Positions 1-8,196 of a stretch of 64,000 bases of DNA are shown in pieces (the first letter of the stretch is position 1; every line of letters starts with the position of its first letter). A model generated the notes under the pieces. The model made no database searches and was not told where the DNA came from. It saw only the letters and a list, made by a program, of their open reading frames with translations. The DNA comes from Variovorax paradoxus (GTDB lineage: Bacteria > Pseudomonadota > Gammaproteobacteria > Burkholderiales > Burkholderiaceae_C). The position numbers and the translations under genes were made by a program. The DNA is taken from assembly GCF_018614875.1 (NCBI RefSeq), contig NZ_JAGGNW010000001.1:1-64000 (forward strand), in the 5' to 3' direction.

Positions 1-795
1 CAGTTCTGGACCTACGAGAAGGCCAAGGTCGAGTCGGCCGTGCAGGTCGTGGAGCGCTGGATCTTGATGCGCCTGCGCCACCAACGCTTCGCCGGCGTCG
101 ACGATGTCAATGAAGCGATCGAGCCGTTGCTGCAGCGCTTGAACAGCAAGTCGTTCCAGAAGCTGCCCGGCAGCCGCGCGAGCGCCTTCGCCGATCTGGA
201 TGCTCCCGCGCTGCAGGCACTTCCTCTGCAGCCTTGGGAGTGGGCGGCCTTCAAGAGCGTGCGGGTGCACATCGACCATCACGTGGAGATCGAGGGCCAT
301 CGCTACAGCGTGCCCCAGAACCTCGTGGGCCTGTTGCTGGAGGCGCGCATCACAGCCCACGCGGTCGAACTGCTGCACCGCGGCCAGCGTGTGGCCGCGC
401 ATCAGCGCAGCGCCCACAAGGGCGGCTTCACGACCGTCGTCGCGCATCTGCCGGCGGCGCACCGCGCGCATCTCGAGTGGACGCCCGAGCGTCTGGTCCA
501 TTGGGGGCAGAGCATCGGCGTGGCCACGGGCCGCCTGGTGGCGCGTCTGATCGAAGAGCGGCGTCACCCCGAGCACGGCTACCGGGCATGCCTCGGGCTG
601 CTGTCGCTGGCACGCCGCTACGGCAAGGAGCGGCTGGAGGCGGCCAGCCTGATCGCCCTGGAGCTGGGCACGGCGAAGTACGTGCATGTGAAGGCCATCC
701 TGGTCAACGAGCGCGACAAGGCGACCGCGAGCACGGCACCGAGCTGGACCAGCCCGCCTCACGAGCATGTGCGTGGCCCGGCGTATTACCAGTGA
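1..795 (+). CDS. istA: IS21 transposase IstA, C-terminal part
   Basis: The frame is open from base 1, so the gene begins outside the window and about 264 codons are visible. The piece starts inside the end of the DDE integrase core (KAKVESAVQVVERWIL, typical of IstA) and continues through the C-terminal region with the segment HRYSVPQNLVG found in IS21 transposases. IstA carries out strand transfer and works with the ATPase IstB, encoded 41 bases downstream. The reading frame is intact as far as visible, so the element may be functional if its 5' part is complete. Confidence 0.9.
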   Translation, partial: QFWTYEKAKVESAVQVVERWILMRLRHQRFAGVDDVNEAIEPLLQRLNSKSFQKLPGSRASAFADLDAPALQALPLQPWEWAAFKSVRVHIDHHVEIEGHRYSVPQNLVGLLLEARITAHAVELLHRGQRVAAHQRSAHKGGFTTVVAHLPAAHRAHLEWTPERLVHWGQSIGVATGRLVARLIEERRHPEHGYRACLGLLSLARRYGKERLEAASLIALELGTAKYVHVKAILVNERDKATASTAPSWTSPPHEHVRGPAYYQ

Positions 796-836
796 CCCCC
801 GGACTGCATCCGGCACTTGAACAAGAAGGAATTCCA

Positions 837-1601
837 ATGATGATGAACACGACCCTCGATCAACTGCGCAGCCTGAAGTTGCTGGGCATGGCAGCGGGAC
901 TGCAAGACCAGCTCACCAGCGCCGGCATGACGGCCATGAGCTTCGAGGAGCGCACGGCCTTGCTGGTGGAGCGCGAAGTGCACTGGCGCGGTGACAAGCG
1001 GCGTGAACGGCTCTTGAAGGAGGCACGGCTGAAGTACCCGCAGGCGGCCATCGAAGACATGGACGCTCGCGCCGGTCGCGGCGTCGATCGCAAGGCCGTG
1101 ATGAGCCTGGTGCTGGGCGATTGGATCGATTCCGGCCACAGCGTGCTGATCACGGGACCGACGGGTGCGGGCAAGTCGTGGCTGGCCTGTGCGCTGGCGC
1201 AGTACGCCTGCCGGCGCGGTCGCTCCGCCTACTACCAGCGCATGCCCAGGCTCGGCGAGGAGCTGCGCATCCGCCATGGCAACGGGACCTTCGGCAAATG
1301 GCTGATCCAGTTGGCCAAGACCGACGTGCTGCTGCTCGACGACTGGGGCATGGCGGCGCTGGATGTTCAGGCCAGGGCCGACTTGCTGGAGATCATCGAC
1401 GACCGGGCGGCCAGCAAGGCCACCATCATCACCAGCCAACTGCCGATCGAGCACTGGCATGCCTGGGTCGGTGACGCCACCATCGCCGACGCGATCCTCG
1501 ATCGCCTGATGCAGCAGAACCACCGACTCACCCTCACGGGTGAGTCATTGCGCCAGACCGCGAAGACGCCCCAAAAGGAGAAGAACAAAGACCCATCGTG
1601 A
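837..1601 (+). CDS. istB: IS21 helper ATPase IstB
   Basis: A DnaA/DnaC-like AAA+ ATPase of 254 residues that helps IstA choose target DNA and activates strand transfer. The Walker A motif GPTGAGKS is at about residues 103-110, and a Walker B-type LLLLDDWG segment lies about 60 residues later. The start was placed at a run of three ATG codons (837, 840, 843) after AAGGAATTCC, which contains a ribosome-binding site. An upstream extension of the frame overlaps istA and has no family similarity. Length and motifs match the family, and the gene looks intact. Confidence 0.93.
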   Translation: MMMNTTLDQLRSLKLLGMAAGLQDQLTSAGMTAMSFEERTALLVEREVHWRGDKRRERLLKEARLKYPQAAIEDMDARAGRGVDRKAVMSLVLGDWIDSGHSVLITGPTGAGKSWLACALAQYACRRGRSAYYQRMPRLGEELRIRHGNGTFGKWLIQLAKTDVLLLDDWGMAALDVQARADLLEIIDDRAASKATIITSQLPIEHWHAWVGDATIADAILDRLMQQNHRLTLTGESLRQTAKTPQKEKNKDPS

Positions 1602-1699
1602 CCGCCACTTCTACAATCTGAACGCGCAACTCAGCACGCATGACGACCGGTCACGATAGAGCGGAATCGTCGGTCACGTTCGCCGGAATACGCAGGAGC

Positions 1700-2047
1700 C
1701 CCACGCTGGAAGCCCGACACCGTGCACGCGCAGTTGACCTGGCCGGGCCTATGGAGTGAACCCCTGTGCCTGGACCATCAGGGCTCAGAAAACTTGCCAC
1801 TTGCTGGACCAGTTGGTTTTCGAACTCGTTCGGTGGTCGATAGGCCGTAAGCAATGAGATGGACGCCCCACCCGTAGCGGCATTCGCGTGCCACAGTGGA
1901 AGTGTCACCAACCACTTGAACCGAAAGGGGCGTCCACCATGAAGATTACGACTGTTGGCATCGACCTTGCCAAGAACGTGTTCCAAGTTCACGGCATCGA
2001 CGAGCACGGCAAGGCGGTGTTGAAGAAGCAGCTGCGGCGCGACCAGA
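1700..2047 (+). mobile_element. IS110-family remnant: left end plus recombinase N-terminus
   Basis: From 1939 the frame reads MKITTVGIDLAKNVFQVHG, the start of the DEDD recombinase of IS110 elements, but similarity stops after about 35 codons near 2047. The 240 bases before the start codon keep the non-coding left end of the element, including the pair TGGACGCCCC (1860-1869) and GGGGCGTCCA (1927-1936). In IS110-group elements this end encodes the guide (bridge) RNA. The left boundary is uncertain and lies just after the IS21 end. Confidence 0.6.
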
Positions 2048-2304
2048 TAGGCGCCCGAACACGCCGTACCGCAAGATTGCCCGTAGCATTCACGAGGGTG
2101 CGCGTGACGTTGCACGTTCCATCGCGCAGACACCGCTACACACAGTCGCGTAGGAATCGCAAGAAGGTGGAGATGCTGTTCGCGTATCTCAAGCGCATCA
2201 TGAAACTGGATCGGCTCCGACTTCGCGGGCTCAGCTGCGGTGCGCGAGACGAGTTCTTGATGCTAAGGTTTTGTGCGGTGGCCGCTAGCACCAACCAACG
2301 ATAA
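2048..2304 (+). pseudogene. Decayed DDE transposase C-terminus (IS1182/IS5-like)
   Basis: Two frames must be joined to read the tail of a DDE transposase. One gives NTPYRKIARSIHEGARDVAR up to a stop near 2153. The other, open to 2304, gives NRKKVEMLFAYLKRIMKLDR followed by LRLRGL. This pattern, with the glutamate in KKVEM, is typical of IS1182/IS5-type transposases. The fragment is fused in frame to the IS110 remnant upstream, giving a chimeric 138-codon open frame (1888-2304) that is not a real protein family. The element is inactive. Confidence 0.6.
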
Positions 2305-2340
2305 CGACAGGCACGTAAACGCCTGGTTATCGGGGGTTGG
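2291..2340. repeat. 50-bp palindromic element, copy A
   Basis: An imperfect hairpin. Its outer arms are CCAACC and GGTTGG, the middle arms CGATAAC and GTTATCG, the inner arms CAGGC and GCCTG, and the loop is ACGTAAAC. A second 50-bp copy lies at 7950-7999 and matches at 38 of 50 positions, with the outer arms and the CACGTAAAC loop unchanged. Copy A overlaps the last codons of the decayed transposase frame, so it may have come in with that element. Confidence 0.65.
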
Positions 2341-2383
2341 TTCAGTGTCACATCTCAACTTGCGAAAGCCACGAGAACACCCC

Positions 2384-4135
2384 CTATGGCAGCCGAACGA
2401 GCTGTCCCGCGGCAGTACGCTGATATTTCGAGAACATCTCAGTCCAGATCTTTTCCGCTTGGCCTTCGTTCCAGAAGTGCGGCTGGTATTGAGTCAGCTG
2501 CCATCTGTATTCGGCAACACCGTTGTTCCAGATTTCGGTGACGCGTCGTCCATCGACTTGCAGAGTAGGGACGCCGCTATTTTTGTTGACCGTCTCGCGC
2601 CAGAACACTTGTGCAGCGGCTTCACCCGCCGCGCCCCCAGGGAAGTCTGAAGGCACTTCATCTTGGCCACGGCATTGCCATGTTGGCATCGGAACGTCCG
2701 TTCGAACGATTGCATCGGTATAGATGGCGGGGCTCAGGTGGCCCGAGTAGCACGGTGCGATGGCCGCAAACAGGACCGGATACTGAACCGCCATGCGGTT
2801 CGTGAATGCAGAGCCCATGGACGCGCCGTTCATGTAGACCCGCGTTGGGTCAACGGCGTACTTGGTCTTCAACTCGTCGATGAGCGCGAGTTCGAAGGCC
2901 ACATCGACGTTGGTCGGGCTGATGCTTGTGTTCCAAGTTGCACCGTTGCCTTGGGGATACACCACGATGAAACCGTACTTCTCGCCCACTTCGTGCCACT
3001 TTGAGGTGATGGCTTGCCAGCGTCCGGAGCCGTTGCGCCCGTGGTGGCTGATGACCAGCGGGATTTTCTGGCCACCAGCCGTCAGCGCTGCATAGTTGGA
3101 CGGCAGATAGGTGAGCCAACGACGAGACGAGCCTGGAATGAACTCCTTCGTCGTCTCGAGCAACTTCGATTCTTCGATGGTCTGGTTTGCATGCAGCGTT
3201 CCGTTGGTTCGGTTGTCATCGAAGAAGCGGACCGTCTTGGCGAACAACGAGTCCCAGATGTTTTCCGTCAACGCCTTTCCGCCATACCCTGAAAGCTTCG
3301 ATGTGGAAATCTTGACCTGGTGCAGCGGGCGTTCATCCGATGCATACACCCGCGAGGTGAAGATTGGATCGTCGACCGTGGCCGGCGCGGAATACGCGGA
3401 GTTCTGCTTGTTCCAGTAGGCGATCTGAGAGGCCTCCGTTTCGTCGGCCTGCTTCTTCGTCTTGATGATCCACGATGACATCGTCGTGGGTGGAAGCTTG
3501 GTCGACGCCAGGCCAAATACCTCGGGCTCGGCGGTTCCATCGACGCTTGCGACAGCCGCCAAAAACTGAGGTGCCTGCATCGCCATCGACTGCGCCATTC
3601 GCCCGCCCTGCCCCACGCCTGTGTAGTAGACGATCGCGTTGCTGGCCAACGCGTACTTCGACTTGATTACGGGCAGGAGTGCCTTGAGGAACGCGACTTC
3701 GTCCGCGGCCGACGCGTCGCCCTTCGCGTTCCATGCTCCTGCGAGCGCCGAAGGGAAAACGGTCACAAATCCCTTCGCTTCACCCACCTCGTTCCAACAT
3801 GTGCTGGCCGCACCGGACTGACCCGTCTGGTTGACGTCGTGAAAGTTCACGACGACGGCAATCCCCCGCGCATCCTTTTCTCGCAACGCGAGGATCGACG
3901 CTGGTGCACTCTCAAAATACTCGCGGGTCGCTCCGTTGACGGTGATCGTTCCCTTGCTGAGCGATGCGCTCGAGGCTTGACAGGTTATCGGCGCAGGTGC
4001 GGTTGCCTCGGGGGGGCCTTCAGAAGGCGGAGGTTGGATCGGGATTGCCGCAATATTGGGGTGTCCGCCACCTCCCCCGCATCCCCAAAGAACCGCAGAC
4101 GCGAAGCCGATGACGGCCAGTTGGGTCTTTCTCAT
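2384..4135 (-). CDS. Lipoprotein with tandem PHB-depolymerase-like esterase domains
   Basis: A 583-residue exported lipoprotein. It has a signal peptide ending in the lipobox LWGC (Cys19), then a glycine/proline linker. Two alpha/beta-hydrolase domains of the poly(3-hydroxybutyrate) depolymerase / LpqC esterase type follow. The second (about 335-575) has the nucleophile elbow GASMG with Ser439 and a conserved HHGRNGSG oxyanion region. The first (about 55-305) has GVGQGG at the same place, with Gly175 where Ser is expected, so it is probably inactive. Likely substrates are polyesters or other acyl esters at the cell surface; the true substrate is unknown. It stands alone, between the IS remnants and a LysR gene on the same strand. 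Confidence 0.75.
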   Translation of the reverse strand: MRKTQLAVIGFASAVLWGCGGGGGHPNIAAIPIQPPPSEGPPEATAPAPITCQASSASLSKGTITVNGATREYFESAPASILALREKDARGIAVVVNFHDVNQTGQSGAASTCWNEVGEAKGFVTVFPSALAGAWNAKGDASAADEVAFLKALLPVIKSKYALASNAIVYYTGVGQGGRMAQSMAMQAPQFLAAVASVDGTAEPEVFGLASTKLPPTTMSSWIIKTKKQADETEASQIAYWNKQNSAYSAPATVDDPIFTSRVYASDERPLHQVKISTSKLSGYGGKALTENIWDSLFAKTVRFFDDNRTNGTLHANQTIEESKLLETTKEFIPGSSRRWLTYLPSNYAALTAGGQKIPLVISHHGRNGSGRWQAITSKWHEVGEKYGFIVVYPQGNGATWNTSISPTNVDVAFELALIDELKTKYAVDPTRVYMNGASMGSAFTNRMAVQYPVLFAAIAPCYSGHLSPAIYTDAIVRTDVPMPTWQCRGQDEVPSDFPGGAAGEAAAQVFWRETVNKNSGVPTLQVDGRRVTEIWNNGVAEYRWQLTQYQPHFWNEGQAEKIWTEMFSKYQRTAAGQLVRLP

Positions 4136-4255
4136 TGTCTGTCTCCGTGGTTGAACTAACCGCAGAGATGATGTTCACGCGCCGCATCGCACGCCAATGC
4201 TGTTTTTTTCGAAGTTGATGCCTTGAAAGCACCGGCGGCCGATGAATGGATGAAT

Positions 4256-5167
4256 CTACATCGGACCGGCCGCGAGCGCTGCGTCCCAGAAAGCTTCGCC
4301 AGTCTTTCCGGCCGGCGCAGTCGAGCGGTAAAGCCGAATCTCTGTAGGCACGTCAAACCTGTCGTCGGGCGATGCTCTAACGAGCCGCCCCGACGCCAAG
4401 TCCTCCTCGATCAACGTGAAGGGAAGCCACGCTACCCCTCGGCCATCGAGCGACATCGTCCTGAGCACCGACGCAAGGTGAGCGGTCACTACAACCTGCA
4501 TCTCCAGATGCGCAAGCTGTTGCCCCAGTACCGCGCGAGTGATGCGGCCGATTCCTGAATCGGTGCTGTACTGGAGCACCGGTACCGCTATGCCCGTCTT
4601 GTTTTCCAGGGTAAACAGGGGGCCGCCGGTGTTGTTGGCGGAACAAACAGGAACCAGAACATCTTTCCCTACAGGGGCAGACACGTACGCTTCCGACTGC
4701 AGCCCGCCCTTGCTCATCGGGTGTGCGTGACTCAGCACGAACTGAACTTTCCCTTGCTGTATCAAAGCCTCGCAACGTTGAAGTACATCGGACATCAGTT
4801 GCATAGGGCCGACTGTGGTGCGCGTCTCGAGAGTTCGCAGCCAGCGGGGGAGGAAAGTGAACGACAGTACGTGGGTGGAGGCAATGCGCAGCGTGGCCGA
4901 ATGCGCTTCCGAGACAGCCTGCGCTTCGCCAGGAAGAGCTGCAACTCGCTCCAGAAGCTCATCCGCAATGTCGCTGAACCATTCCCCGGCCACCGTCAGC
5001 GTCGCGGGCTGAGATCGCCGGTCGAACAAGTCGACCCCTAGCCAAGCCTCCAGCGCTCGCACCCGTCGGCTGAAGGCGGGTTGGGTCACGTTTCGCTCAT
5101 CGGCGGCACGGGAGAAGCTCCCTGATGCGGCAAGTGCCTTGAAGTCATCGAGCCACAGAAAGTTCAT
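4256..5167 (-). CDS. LysR-family transcriptional regulator
   Basis: A 303-residue regulator. The N-terminal winged helix-turn-helix (about 5-65) includes SFSRAADERNVTQPAFSRRV, and a periplasmic-binding-like effector domain follows. The start was placed at the ATG giving MNFLWLDDFKALA, as usual for the family; a longer upstream frame adds unrelated residues. It is divergently transcribed from the tartrate dehydratase gene at 5269, with 101 bases between, so it probably controls that gene and the Bug receptor in response to tartrate or a related acid. CATGGATA at 5184-5191 is repeated as its complement at 5264-5271, which may be part of the control region. Confidence 0.88.
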   Translation of the reverse strand: MNFLWLDDFKALAASGSFSRAADERNVTQPAFSRRVRALEAWLGVDLFDRRSQPATLTVAGEWFSDIADELLERVAALPGEAQAVSEAHSATLRIASTHVLSFTFLPRWLRTLETRTTVGPMQLMSDVLQRCEALIQQGKVQFVLSHAHPMSKGGLQSEAYVSAPVGKDVLVPVCSANNTGGPLFTLENKTGIAVPVLQYSTDSGIGRITRAVLGQQLAHLEMQVVVTAHLASVLRTMSLDGRGVAWLPFTLIEEDLASGRLVRASPDDRFDVPTEIRLYRSTAPAGKTGEAFWDAALAAGPM

Positions 5168-5268
5168 ACCGGTACTCTCAAAGCATGGATAGCAAGAAAA
5201 ACAGCATTGGTCGCCAGGGCTGGAACATCGGAGGATAGCCCCACCGAAATACCTCAACAGGCCTATCC

Positions 5269-6435
5269 ATGAAGATCGTCGAAATCCGCGAGAAGACCAT
5301 CCCCATCAGCTCGCCCATCCGCAACGCCTACATCGACTTTAGCAAGATGACCTTGAGCCTGGTGGCCGTGATCACGGACGTGATTCGCGACGGCAAGCCG
5401 GTGGTCGGCTATGGTTTCAATTCGAACGGCCGCTATGGCCAGGGCAAGCTGATGCGCGAGCGTTTCATCCCGCGCATCCTGGAAGCCGATCCAGCCTCGC
5501 TGGTCGACGACACCGGCGACAACCTCGATCCGCACAAGATCTGGAACACGATGTTCACCAACGAAAAGCCGGGCGGCCATGGCGAGCGTTCGGTGGCGAT
5601 CGGCACCATCGACATGGCGGTCTGGGATGCCGTGGCCAAGATCGAAGGCAAGCCCCTGTTCCAACTGCTGGCCGATCGCTACGGGGACGGAAAGCCCAAC
5701 CGCAAGATCTTCGTCTACGCGGCTGGCGGCTACTACTACCCCGGGCAGGACCACAACAAGCTCAAGGACGAGATGCGCAGCTACATCGACCGCGGCTACA
5801 CGGTCGTGAAGAAGAAGATCGGCGGCGCCTCGCTCGACGAAGACCTGCGCCGCATCGATTCGATCATGGAAGTGCTGCAGGACGGCCAGAAGCTCTGCGT
5901 CGATGCCAACGGCCGCTTCGACCTGGAGACGGCCATCGCCTATGCCAAGGCGCTCTCACAATACGACCTGTTCTGGTACGAGGAGCCGGGCGACCCGCTG
6001 GACTACGAACTCCAGGCTGCGCTGCGCAATTTCTACAAGAACCCGATGGCCACGGGCGAAGACCTGTTCTCGATGCAGGATGCGCGCAACCTCATCCGCT
6101 ATGGCGGCATGCGCCCCGACCGTGACTGGCTGCAGTTCGACTGTGCGCTCAGCTACGGCCTGGTCGAGTACCTGCGCACCCTGGACATGCTCAAGGAACA
6201 TGGATGGTCGGCGAGCCGCTGCATCCCGCACGGCGGCCACCAGATGTCGCTGAACATCGCGGCCGGCCTGGGCCTCGGCGGCAACGAATCCTATCCGGAC
6301 CTGTTCCAGCCCTTCGGCGGCTTCCCGGATGGCGTGAAGGTCGAGAACAGCTTCGTCACGCTGCCCGACCTGCCCGGCATCGGCTTCGAAGGCAAGGCCG
6401 ACCTGTATCGCGAGATGCAGGCGCTTTCGGCCTAA
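5269..6435 (+). CDS. tarD: D(-)-tartrate dehydratase, enolase superfamily
   Basis: A 388-residue member of the mandelate racemase / enolase superfamily. It is very similar throughout to the Bradyrhizobium japonicum D-tartrate dehydratase, as recalled from memory: PISSPIRNAYIDF at the start and CIPHGGHQMSLNIAAGLGLG near the end. The visible catalytic set is KxK Lys181 and Lys183, the Mg ligands Asp212, Glu238/239 and Glu264, and general acid His321. It dehydrates D-tartrate to oxaloacetate in the cytoplasm. The start ATG at 5269 follows an AACAGG region. It forms a unit with the Bug receptor 29 bases downstream and a truncated dctA. Confidence 0.85.
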   Translation: MKIVEIREKTIPISSPIRNAYIDFSKMTLSLVAVITDVIRDGKPVVGYGFNSNGRYGQGKLMRERFIPRILEADPASLVDDTGDNLDPHKIWNTMFTNEKPGGHGERSVAIGTIDMAVWDAVAKIEGKPLFQLLADRYGDGKPNRKIFVYAAGGYYYPGQDHNKLKDEMRSYIDRGYTVVKKKIGGASLDEDLRRIDSIMEVLQDGQKLCVDANGRFDLETAIAYAKALSQYDLFWYEEPGDPLDYELQAALRNFYKNPMATGEDLFSMQDARNLIRYGGMRPDRDWLQFDCALSYGLVEYLRTLDMLKEHGWSASRCIPHGGHQMSLNIAAGLGLGGNESYPDLFQPFGGFPDGVKVENSFVTLPDLPGIGFEGKADLYREMQALSA

Positions 6436-6464
6436 CGATTCAACAGAAGAACAGGAGACAAGAC

Positions 6465-7442
6465 ATGACAAACACATTGCGCTGCGTCGCTAGCCTGGTC
6501 CTGGCCAGCGTCGCTTCAGGGGCACTGGCCGAATTCCCGGACAAGCCAATCACGCTTGTGGTGCCTTTCGCTGCAGGCGGGCCTACAGACAAGATCGCTC
6601 GCGATCTTGCGGAGGCTCTTCGCAAGCCGCTGGGACAGACCATCATCGTCGACAACACCATCGGTGCTGGCGGCACGATTGGATCGGCGAAGGTTGCGCG
6701 AGCGACGCCAGACGGCTACACCCTGCTCGTCAATCACATCGGCATGGCCACGGCGCCCGCGCTCTACAGGAAGCTGAGCTACAAGGTGCCTGAGGACTTC
6801 GAGACTCTGGGTCTCATCAACGAAGCACCCTCGGTCGTGATCGGCAAACCTTCGCTCGCGGCGAATAGCTTTACAGAACTGCGCCAGTGGATCGCCGCCA
6901 ACGGAAACAAGGTAAACATCGCGAATGCAGGGCTGGGGTCAGCTTCCCACCTTTGCGGCCTGATGTTCCAAAACGCTCTCAAGACGACCATGACGACGGT
7001 CCCGTACAAAGGAACCGCGCCCGCAATGACGGACCTTATTGGCGGGCAAGTGGACCTGATGTGCGAGCAGGCCGTCAACGCGGTGCCGCAGATCGAAGGC
7101 AAGAAGGTCAAGACGTATGGAGTCACGAGCGTGCAGCGCTTGCCGCTGCCTGCGCTCAAGGACACACCCACCCTTGCCGAGTCCGGCCTCAAAGACTTCA
7201 ATGTTCAGGTATGGCATGGACTGTACGCTCCGAAGGGAACCCCCGCGCCGGTACTGGCCAAGCTGAACAGCGCGTTACGCGCTGCCTTGAAGGATCCCGA
7301 GCTTATCAAGCGTGAAGAGGCACTAGGCCTGACCGTCGTGACCGATGAGCGGCTCGATCCTGCAAATCACCGGAAATTCGTCGAAGCGGAGAAAAACCGT
7401 TGGGCGAAGGTGATCAAAGACGCGGGCGAATACGCCGACTGA
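6465..7442 (+). CDS. Bug/TctC-family periplasmic solute receptor
   Basis: A 325-residue secreted protein with an N-terminal signal peptide (MTNTLRCVASLVLASVASG) and the tripartite tricarboxylate receptor fold. Family signatures are PDKPITLVVPFAAGGPTD and ADGYTLLVN-like segments (here TPDGYTLLVN). Bug proteins bind carboxylic acids such as tartrate or tricarboxylates. No TctA/TctB membrane components lie nearby, which is common for the greatly expanded Bug family of Burkholderiales. Position directly after tarD, with GGAGA before the start, suggests that the ligand is tartrate; this is inference from context. Confidence 0.88.
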   Translation: MTNTLRCVASLVLASVASGALAEFPDKPITLVVPFAAGGPTDKIARDLAEALRKPLGQTIIVDNTIGAGGTIGSAKVARATPDGYTLLVNHIGMATAPALYRKLSYKVPEDFETLGLINEAPSVVIGKPSLAANSFTELRQWIAANGNKVNIANAGLGSASHLCGLMFQNALKTTMTTVPYKGTAPAMTDLIGGQVDLMCEQAVNAVPQIEGKKVKTYGVTSVQRLPLPALKDTPTLAESGLKDFNVQVWHGLYAPKGTPAPVLAKLNSALRAALKDPELIKREEALGLTVVTDERLDPANHRKFVEAEKNRWAKVIKDAGEYAD

Positions 7443-7447
7443 ACGCA

Positions 7448-7468
7448 GAAGGCGCCAACTGCGCCTTC
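7448..7468 (+). terminator. Hairpin after the Bug gene
   Basis: A perfect 8-bp stem GAAGGCGC / GCGCCTTC with loop CAACT lies 5 bases after the Bug stop codon. No long T run follows, so termination may be weak or Rho-assisted. Confidence 0.4.
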
Positions 7469-7616
7469 CACCAGAGCAGATGTCGTCGTCTGCCGTTGAC
7501 CGCCCCGAGGCCGGCCGCGGTGGCGAGGACCTGCGCTCTTACATAGCGTCATCGACTGCCCCTCTGCTTCGGCTCACAGGCCGCGTCGTGGCGACGCCGC
7601 TACAAATGGAAATCAA

Positions 7617-7775
7617 ATGAGCAGTTCGACATTGTCCAAGAAAGGGCCACTGCTGCGGTGTCTGTACGTCCAGGTCATCATCTGCATCGCTCTTGGCGTG
7701 GTCCTCGGGCGCTTCTATCCGACGGTCGGAGCCGACATGAAGCCCTTGGGAGACGGCTCCGCCAGTGGCGAGTGA
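7617..7775 (+). pseudogene. dctA: Truncated dctA, C4-dicarboxylate transporter N-terminus
   Basis: An open frame of 52 codons begins [20 protein letters not shown] and continues through [18 protein letters not shown]. This is the first transmembrane region of DctA/DAACS symporters, which are normally about 430-450 residues. Similarity stops after about 47 residues, and the frame ends a few codons later in unrelated sequence, so about 90 percent of the gene is gone. It follows the tartrate unit and probably once supplied a dicarboxylate uptake route. The join lies near 7760. Confidence 0.7.
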
Positions 7776-8155
7776 GGATGAAGCCCTGGAGTTCGGTGGG
7801 TGTCACGAGAGCTTAGAGAATCGGATACAGCAGGAAGGCGGACTTTGGTATGGCAGATTTTCGCCTGACTATGTCCAGTTGCTGTCTGCGCAGGCGGCGG
7901 CTCGTTAGTTCGTTTCTCCTGCGGTTTGCAAAGCTCTTTCGTCGGCATGCCAACCCACGATAACGGAGGTCACGTAAACACCCCATTACCGTCGGTTGGC
8001 CGAGGCGCCGTGCGTCAAGCACGTTCCACGGCACGCAGGCGTATGCCTAGCTCAATCGAAGAGTGGCCCGCAACAAGACGGCAGTAATAGCCCGACGGAG
8101 GCCGTCCTTGCCTGACGCGCTCGACCTTCTCCGAAGCGGTCTTGCTTGCGCTGGA
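7776..8155. other. Intergenic debris without a supportable gene
   Basis: About 380 bases between the dctA break and the autotransporter fragment. The stretch holds palindrome copy B and is less GC-rich than its surroundings. Short open frames on the minus strand have no recognisable domain and no good start site. It looks like recombination debris. Confidence 0.5.
7950..7999. repeat. 50-bp palindromic element, copy B
   Basis: The second copy of the element seen at 2291-2340. It has the same outer arms CCAACC / GGTTGG, the same CACGTAAAC loop region and exactly the same length of 50 bases. The inner stem is weaker than in copy A because several paired positions have changed. It lies in a scar region beside the truncated dctA. 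Confidence 0.65.
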
Positions 8156-8176
8156 GGGCGGACCTTCGGTCCGCCC
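8156..8176. terminator. Strong 9-bp hairpin
   Basis: GGGCGGACC and GGTCCGCCC pair perfectly around a TTC loop. The hairpin lies downstream of the minus-strand autotransporter fragment and could end transcription from the autotransporter direction. There is no T tract on either side, so the role is uncertain. Confidence 0.4.
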
Positions 8177-8196
8177 AAGTCCCGCTGCGAGTCAGG

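Larger units (their letters stand above)
1..1694 (+). mobile_element. IS21-family insertion sequence, 3' part
   Basis: The element contains the C-terminal part of istA, the complete istB and a right end. The inferred right terminus is the CA at 1693-1694, read as the complement of a TG-starting terminal repeat. Just inside it lie two related motifs containing GGTCACG (about 1649 and 1672), which resemble the multiple transposase-binding repeats of IS21 family ends. The left end lies outside the window. The exact right boundary is inferred because no target duplication can be checked. Confidence 0.75.

Noticed and set aside
2291..7999. Palindrome pair as integron attC sites
   Set aside because: The GTTRRRY / RYYYAAC core sites and unpaired-base pattern of attC are not present, and there is no integrase nearby.
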